64,000 nt of DNA, taken from Cepaea nemoralis (Eukaryota > Mollusca > Gastropoda > Stylommatophora > Helicidae). The DNA lies in the NCBI GenBank assembly GCA_014155875.1, contig JACEFZ010026856.1, forward strand, positions 82,501-146,500. Direction: 5' to 3'. Below the pieces are notes generated by a model, which did no database searches, had not been told where the DNA came from, and saw nothing but the letters and a program-made list of their open reading frames with translations. Below are positions 58,200 through 64,000 of the stretch, piece after piece. The first letter of the stretch is position 1. Every line of letters starts with the position of its first letter. The position numbers were made by a program, and so were the translations under genes.

Positions 58200-58790
58200 C
58201 CCCAGTAGTAAGTAATGATTGTGTGTCCGTCTGGCCTTCCCATAAAGTAGTGAGTGCTGGCCAGAGCGTCTGCTCACTCCCTGCCGCACCATTCTCTCCT
58301 GGCTTTGATCATTTATACGTTCTTCCTCACTATTCAAATGACCCCAAACGGTCCTGACGACGCCTTATCGTGCAAAAATACCAAACCTAGCGTGCCAAAC
58401 CAGCCACTCTGTCCGCCTGCCCGTTTCCCACCACATAAATATTTCCTGGACACAGGATCCAACGGGCACTCCCTATCTTTGAGTTGTGAACTGAAGCATG
58501 CCACTCTGTATGAAGCATGCATATCTTTACTCCTCTTAGCATGATCTGCGAGTCCGTTAGAATCGAGATATAAGAGTATGGCTTGTCCTATAGAAATCTG
58601 AACACCGCAGAGGCTGCCTTGATCTCCATTCTCTAAATATGCCAGGTTCTATTTTACGAAACACTGCCATTATACTTACCTTTACTATGAGCCAGGGGGC
58701 ACTTCTTATGGCTCTTTTCACAGGCCATCCGATTAAATGACCACATCGCCTGGGCGCCATTTGTGTGGATCAGTTGTTGCACCACCATTT
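58200..58790 (-). pseudogene. I-like LINE RNase H remnant
   Basis: The minus strand parallels 44103-45083 across WPVKRAIRSAPWL (for the SVLRGRRSAWGFL block), a WILCPGN..VVGNGQADR-like WxxxPGHAGxxGNExAD block (about 58450-58390) and the following linker. Many stops. Confidence 0.65.
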
Positions 58791-58799
58791 CGGCTTAGC

Positions 58800-59021
58800 C
58801 CGCTAACCAATCCCTGCACTTCCCAGTTAACATGGGCTATCTTGGTGTCTACATTAGCTGTGTGCAATTAATCTGATCCATTTCAAAAATTGTGAAACGA
58901 ATAGTCAATTCTTCTGGCCTGTGCTCAACTCAGAGTATAGAGTTTTGAAATTTTTATTTTTCAAGATGTAATGAATTCTAACAAAGGTACCGTGTTAATG
59001 TGTATAAAAAGTGCCACTGAC
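58800..59021. other. Intron, no feature
   Basis: Nothing recognised other than the donor of the exon at 59022. Confidence 0.4.
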
Positions 59022-59129
59022 CTTGAACGCAATCATCTCCCCAAAATCCGTGACAGCAGGATTCTGTTGTATACGCCTCAATACACATGGCCCGGCAAGT
59101 CCCGCTCTCTGAACACTGTTCTGTGTTCA
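59022..59129 (-). CDS. Stabilin-like exon: Cys-rich CC-x-G-x-x-G module
   Basis: Encodes 35 full codons with the cysteine pattern C-x5-C-x3-C-x9-CC followed by HGFWGDDC. This is the stabilin 'CC.G++G.DC' signature that precedes each block of laminin-type EGF repeats. The acceptor CTGTTCCAG and donor AAG|GTCAGT border it. It enters with two bases completing a codon and leaves with one base (G), which joins the next exon's AA to make Glu. It is the most 5' exon recognised; the preceding exon must lie beyond or remain unseen in 59.1-64 kb. Confidence 0.85.
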
Positions 59130-59637
59130 CTGGAACAGATTTGTAGGTGTACATGTATATTTTAGAGGACATTAGACATTTTACATTTGTGGTGGAACAA
59201 GATAAACCTATGTAGTTTCAGGAACATTTGACAGAATGATTAATCTTTTAGGTATCATTGCAACAAAAGAGATATGCACGTTTTACGGGGCAATATACAA
59301 AAATATGTATATATGAGGGTCAAAAGGAGAGAAATAAACATATTTGATTGGACACGACACATACTCATCTTTAATTGTCTTCTCTGGAGAAATCATGTAT
59401 GTTACAACTCTGCCATCATCTCTGACACCTTTTATTGTAATGAAGCTGACGGCGCATAGATTATTAGTTGATGCCCATCTGATTTACCTTTCACGTTCAT
59501 CTCTCACCGTCATCTCTGTCCTTTTGGCAAGTAACCCCCACACATTTTATGTAGCCTTTCTTTTTCATTTTGATGAATAATAGTGTAACCCGCCCACCCC
59601 CATTCCACTGACCCCACTCAGGTGTGAATATGGGAGA
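59130..59637. other. No feature recognised
   Basis: AT-rich; no splice-bounded stabilin exon seen. Confidence 0.4.
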
Positions 59638-61051
59638 ATGAGATTGTTTATCCTATCTCCACCAAATCATTATGGCTGGGGCATATGGAGGGATACTGGA
59701 AATATACCTCATGAGTTGTGTAATTCTGTATTTATTGCAATCCCAAAGAAATCAGGAGCCTTGGAATGTGATCAACATCGAACAATTAGTATAATGAGTC
59801 ACATCACGAAGATTTTGCTAAGAATTATCATGCAAAGAGTTAGGAGGAAAATACAACCTGAAATAGGAGAAGAACAATGTGGGTTTGTAGTAGGCAAGGG
59901 TACAGTAAATGCTGTGTATATACTGAGAACCGTAATCGAACGTTCTATAGAAGTAAACAAAGATCTACACCTTTGCTTTATTGACTACACAAAGGCTTTT
60001 GATAAAGTGAGACATGTCAACATGATAAGGATGCTTGAAGATCTACAAATTGATGGGAAAGACCTTAGACTTGTAAAAAACATATATTGGAAACAACAAG
60101 CTGCCATAAGAGTTGATAATGAAGTAAGCCAATATCAGCCTATTAAGAGAGGTGTGAGACAGGGATGTGTAATGTCTCCAGATCTGTTTTCCCTGTACAG
60201 TGAAAATATTTTCAGAAATATTGAAAATATGGAAGGAATCAACATTGGGGGACGATGCATCAATAACATTAGATATGCAGATGATACAGTCTTGATTGCG
60301 GACAATGAACAGGACCTGCACAATTTAGTAGATGCTGTTGTTACACACAGTGAACAACAAGGGTTAGAATTAAATTGTAAAAAGACACAGATTATGGTCG
60401 TCATTAAGAAGAACGAAATACCACAGTGTAATATACAAGTTAATGGGAATATTCTTCAACAAGTGAATAGGTACAATTATCTCGGAACAGTAATAACATC
60501 TGATGAGAGATGCCTTGAAGAGATTAGAACAAGGATCGCCATGGCAAAAGTAGCCTTTAGCAAGATGAAAAACATACTGACCAATAAAAAGATGTCAATT
60601 GAAACGAGAAAAAGAGTGTTGAGATGCTACATAGAACCTGTACTTTTATATGAATTTGAAGCTTGGACAATGAGCAGCCAGGCTGAAAAACATCTGATGG
60701 CTGTAGAAATGTGGTTTCTGGGGAAAATGCAAAGAATACCATGGACAGCCAGAAAGACCAATGAACAAGTCCTTCAAGAAAGAAATGAAGATCGTAAACT
60801 GATCAGAGACATTAGACGTAGACAGTCACAATTTTTTGGGCATGTTATGAGAAGAAATGATTTGGAGAACTTGGTGACAACTGGTAAGATCGAGGGGAAC
60901 AGACCAAGGGGAAGACCTAGAAACAAGTATCTGGATGGCTTGGCCTTGTGGCATGGTCGAGACAAAAACACGGAACTGATCCACGACTCTGTTGATCGAG
61001 TGAGTTGGCAGAACATGACCGCCCACGCTTACCGGCATGGCACATGATGGA
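59638..61051 (+). CDS. Family-A LINE reverse transcriptase, 5'-truncated but open
   Basis: A 469-codon open frame without stops; homology to the split copy begins near 59690. RT blocks: IPKKSGALECDQHRTISIMS, LHLCFIDYTKAFDKVRHVNM (first Asp), IKRGVRQGCVMSPDLFSLY, NIRYADDTVLIADNEQ (catalytic Y-A-D-D), NRYNYLGTVITSDERCLEEI. The C-terminal domain is MQRIPWTARKTNEQ, RRRQSQFFGHVMRRNDLENL, GNRPRGRPRNKYLDGL, ending AHAYRHGT. No RNase H. No endonuclease: the element is 5' truncated, so it cannot retrotranspose itself. A (GATG)n tail follows at 61047. Intact motifs make this the youngest family-A copy in the window. The clade (RTE/Jockey-like) is not resolved. Confidence 0.9.
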
Positions 61052-61285
61052 TGGATGGATATGGAGGGAATGGAAGATGGTGGGGAAACGGGGCTCGCTT
61101 GCACTCGGGAAGTGGATGACTGTGGACACCGAGGTGGGCCAAGAGGACGGTGGAGAGATAATATATATGCAGACCTACAGGCACTTGGAGTCGGCGACTG
61201 GCAAGAGAAGGTCCACCAGAGAGACGAATGGAGATGGCTTGTATCTGCAGCAAAGAACCTCAATGGCTCGGAACGCTGAAGAAGT
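61052..61285 (+). pseudogene. LINE C-terminal fragment of another family
   Basis: GGPRGRWRDNIYADLQALGV, then GDWQEKVHQRDEWRWLVSAA and KNLNGSER stop: the 'GRP+.RW.D.+..D+......W...A.DR..W+.L+' tail common to RTE-like LINEs. Followed by a short (AT)n. It directly abuts the family-A tail. Confidence 0.75.
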
Positions 61286-61399
61286 AGAATATATATATAT
61301 ATATTTGTACGTTTGTGTGTATGTTTATGTGACTGTGTGTGTGTGTGTTTGTGTTATATTAGTACGTGTGTAATCTAAAATACACGTAGTTTTGTCCAA

Positions 61400-62417
61400 T
61401 CTATATCTATAAAACAGAGTATATGTTTGTTTGTTTGTGGGTATTGGATGCGTTCGATAACGGTACATCCGATTGAGATGAAATTTTCTACACGTCTTCC
61501 TTTCATTCATTTGCAACCGACTATAATAATTTCTTAATGTAAAATGTTCGACTTATTTAATAACATTTACTTTTCCATTTTCATTATATAATGTCTATAT
61601 AGCAGGGGCACTTCACTCTAGAAAAGTTATTTCAAGGGGCATAACTTTTAATAACATTTCTATATACTTTATAGTCATATTGTTGGACTTACTTGCACTA
61701 TTGTTAAACTTTTTGTCTATAGTTATTTTTAGGCATATGAGTTATAATAAATAATGATATAATCTTTAAGGCATTTTCAAAGTTTTCATAAAAATAATGC
61801 ATAATGCATAACATTGTAACCCATCTTTTTCTACAGTTTTCATTGAATGGTGTGTGGAAGGACATTATTTTAAGTTACTGTGCGCCAAGAGCTGGACGAA
61901 ACCACGCCGGTCAGACAGATAGACAGACAGACAGTCGGGAACGGGAGAGCTTATATGACTACTTATATGAATTAAATTAGATGCTCCCCACCAGGGACTG
62001 GGTGAAGCCGGGCCGGGACAGACAGACAGTCGGGAACGGGAGAGCTTATATGACTACGTATATGAATTAAATTAGATGCTCCCCACCAGGGACTGGGTGA
62101 AGCCGGGCCGGGACAGAGAGACAAACAGATAGTCGGGAACGGGAGAGCTTATATGACTACGTATATGAATTAAATTAGATGCTCCCCACCAGAGGACTGG
62201 GTGAAGCCGGGCCCGGCCAGATAGACAGACAGACAGATAGTCGGGAACGGGAGAGCTTATATGACTACTTATATGAATTAAATGAGATGCTCCCCACCAG
62301 GGACTGAATGAAGCCGGGCCGGGTCAGCCAGCCAGACAGACAAACAAGCAGACAGACAGACTGATAGATAGATAGATCCCCTCCAGGGCCTGGGCGAAGC
62401 CGGGCCGGGTCAGCTAG
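61400..62417 (+). mobile_element. Non-autonomous Helitron with internal tandem units
   Basis: The 5' end is TCTATATCTATAAAACAGAG after an A. The 3' end is a GGGCGAAGCCGGGCC hairpin region (bulged stem CCTGGGC-GAA-GCCGGG), then GGTCAG and CTAG before a T. TC...CTRR ends inserted between A and T, with a subterminal 3' hairpin and no target duplication, define Helitrons. No Rep/helicase coding. 61920-62330 holds about four 95-108 bp units, each containing a copy of the near-terminal GGGTGAAGCCGGGCCGGG segment. Confidence 0.8.
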
Positions 62418-62464
62418 TGGTCAATAAAATATACTTCCTTCTGTCAAATGTTCTCAAAAAAAAT

Positions 62465-62569
<105 letters not shown>

Positions 62570-62574
62570 ACTTA

Positions 62575-63110
62575 CTCACACCAAGAGAACAACTTAAACA
62601 GCTTTCATATGCGGTGTCTGCGAAGAATTCTTGGTATTAAGTGGCAAGACAAAATCACAAATACTGAAGTATTGGAAAGATCAGGTTGTGTGACAGTTTA
62701 TTCCATGCTCAGTCTTCGTAGACTTAGATGGATAGGACATCTTAGGAGGATGGATGATGGTAGAATACCAAAGGATATCTTTTTTGGTGAATTACAGATG
62801 GGTAAGAGATCTCAGGGTCGGCCTCTACTACGATACAAAGATGTGTGTAAGCGGGACATGATTGATACAGGCATTGATAATGCACATTGGGAGCAAGTCG
62901 CCGCTGAACGTGTTGCATGGAGGGCAAATATCAGAAATGGAATAAAGTCAAAGGAGAAAATTATTGCAGAAAAGTCACACACCAAGCGTTTGAGACGTAA
63001 GATGGTGCATGATGGTGGAAATGACCACGTGTTCACATGCACCCACTGTGAACTGACATTTACAGCGCAAATTGGCCTTATCAGTCACACTCGCTACCGC
63101 CATAGTTAAA
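62575..63110 (+). pseudogene. Family-C LINE 3' end with C2H2 finger
   Basis: An open frame from the TA tract into [56 protein letters not shown], and a C-terminal [20 protein letters not shown] then RYRH: a C-x2-C-x12-H-x4-H finger that is intact here. 5'-truncated in the thumb. TA microsatellites lie on both sides, so it probably inserted within a TA tract or was copied with one. Confidence 0.85.
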
Positions 63111-63167
63111 AGTTATTATGCCTTTTTAAAGCACAAACTATCGTCTGTCAAGACGGCAAGGTGCCAA

Positions 63168-63285
<118 letters not shown>

Positions 63286-63299
63286 TATTTATCCCTTGA

Positions 63300-63559
63300 G
63301 GCATTCATATTTTTGTGTGATATTGCGGAGAATATATTATTTACATATTTAAGGCAACATTTAACCGAAGGATGACTTCTGCCAAGTAGTCAGGATTAGA
63401 GCCATTGTTAAAAAAGGGAAATAACCGAAATAACACTGGAAAACAGGCGTCATAAATCTCTTTACCGAGGGTTACTGAGTGTAACCAACCACCATTCAAG
63501 TCGGTCAATAATTGGACCCACACCCACGTGAGCAGAGTAGAACACGGGAACAGTGAGGT
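63300..63559. other. No feature recognised
   Basis: No gene or repeat recognised. Confidence 0.35.
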
Positions 63560-63830
63560 AAATCAAATCAAATCAAATCAACTTTATTAGGGTCACAAAT
63601 TGGGCGCGCAGGCCCGTCTTACATTCGGTCCTTCCAATCACTCGTCTTTCGTTAATCAAGAGCATTATACATTTACATAGGAAGAAAAATAAACATGGTG
63701 AAATGAATGTTGTAAATATAAACAAGGCAAATTACCATGTTATGAGGCCCATCTCCCACGTATCCATACATCACCCCACCCACACACACACCCCCACCTA
63801 CCCACACACACGCACAAAAAGGGACACATA
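63560..63830 (-). repeat. Interspersed 3'-tail repeat, copy 3, with C/A seed
   Basis: (AATCA)n, then TTATTAGGGTCACAAATTGG and TTACATTCGGTCCTTCCAAT homologous to 24800-24960. As at 24.9 kb, the homology is followed after about 170 bp by CCACCCACACACACA. Confidence 0.8.
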
Positions 63831-64000
63831 CATACCCCACCAACCGAGGTAATCGCACGGAGCCGAGAATTCAGGGATATTTTGTAGTCACTTGCGGCTC
63901 AGGGTTAGATGAGACACAACAGATGCCGTACGATTAAGAAATTTACCATCAAGCTGTTATATCTGACAACGAAACGTGTCAAGAATACGAAACAAGTGCA
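63831..64000. other. No feature recognised
   Basis: Nothing seen to the window end. Confidence 0.35.

Larger units (their letters stand above)
8440..59129 (-). other. Stabilin-like scavenger receptor gene (partial, 14 exons recognised)
   Basis: Stabilins are large type I membrane scavenger receptors built from repeated blocks of EGF-like, laminin-type EGF and FAS1 domains. The exons listed separately read on the minus strand and join in phase: 59022-59129, 57854-57930, 55808-55877 and 52644-52707, then 49114-49313, 41867-41997, 39047-39107, 36822-36964, 36135-36309, 32359-32508, 29819-29881 and 24503-24616. More distal exons lie at 15534-15606 and 8440-8505. The order Cys-rich module, CPGG..NPC, GTACELC..YGPNC, EGF repeats, FAS1, FAS1 matches the repeating stabilin block. 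All recognised exons have AG/GT borders. Introns run from about 0.5 kb to 9 kb and are filled with transposons and tandem arrays. No transmembrane, Link or terminal exon was found, so the gene extends past the window or into unrecognised exons. Stabilin-1 versus stabilin-2 orthology cannot be decided here. Confidence 0.85.

Overview
The window is eukaryotic. It has intron-interrupted coding on the minus strand, extremely dense microsatellites and minisatellites, several clades of non-LTR retrotransposon, a Helitron, a Penelope-like remnant and tRNA-derived SINEs. Stabilin-type domains plus this repeat spectrum fit a lophotrochozoan invertebrate, most likely a mollusc; this assignment is inference. 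No bacterial-type operon, CRISPR array or intact tRNA gene was seen.

One host gene can be supported. It is a stabilin-like scavenger receptor on the minus strand, and 14 short exons could be recognised between about 59.1 kb (5' side) and 8.4 kb (3' side). They total about 1.5 kb of coding sequence in about 50 kb. In protein order they give a Cys-rich CC-G-W-G-D-C module, stabilin EGF repeats, two or more further EGF repeats, a complete FAS1 domain (36.96 to 32.36 kb), most of a second FAS1 domain (29.88 to 15.53 kb, one middle exon not found), and the start of the next Cys-rich module (8.44 kb). Reading phase agrees at every adjacent junction from 59.1 to 52.6 kb and from 49.3 to 24.5 kb. At least one exon is missing or unrecognised between 52.64 and 49.31 kb, another between 24.50 and 15.61 kb, and one between 15.53 and 8.51 kb. 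Both ends of the gene lie outside the window or were not recognised.

Everything else is intronic or flanking repeat. 0.5-4 kb: a family-A LINE with a family-B LINE nested inside it. 4.2-8.4 kb: SINE/LINE debris, compound microsatellites and a 71-72 bp minisatellite that ends beside a splice donor. 10-14.2 kb: an RNase H remnant and a 29 bp minisatellite of nearly 80 units. 16-24.2 kb: 54 bp, 68 bp (about 42 units) and 30 bp arrays. 25-27.3 kb: a C/A-only strand-asymmetric satellite. 28-29.5 kb: a 28 bp array. 30.9-31.2 kb: an 18S rRNA fragment. 34.6-35.6 kb: a Penelope-like element. 39.2-41.1 kb: a deleted family-B LINE. 42.4-43 kb: a 53 bp array. 44.08-47.84 kb: an I-like LINE with a twin-priming inversion and a target duplication. 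50-52.1 kb: two LTR-like segments. 53.3-54.2 kb: a duplicated unknown repeat. 56.5-57.4 kb: an inverted retrozyme-like insertion carrying two hammerhead ribozymes. 59.6-63.1 kb: a well-preserved LINE reverse transcriptase, a non-autonomous Helitron and a further LINE 3' end.

The most unusual objects are the hammerhead-bearing 402-nt-unit insertion at 56.5-57.4 kb, the 25 bp tandem array that amplified an exon's own 5' splice site at 49 kb, and the LINE inversion at 44-48 kb whose flanking duplication can be read directly.
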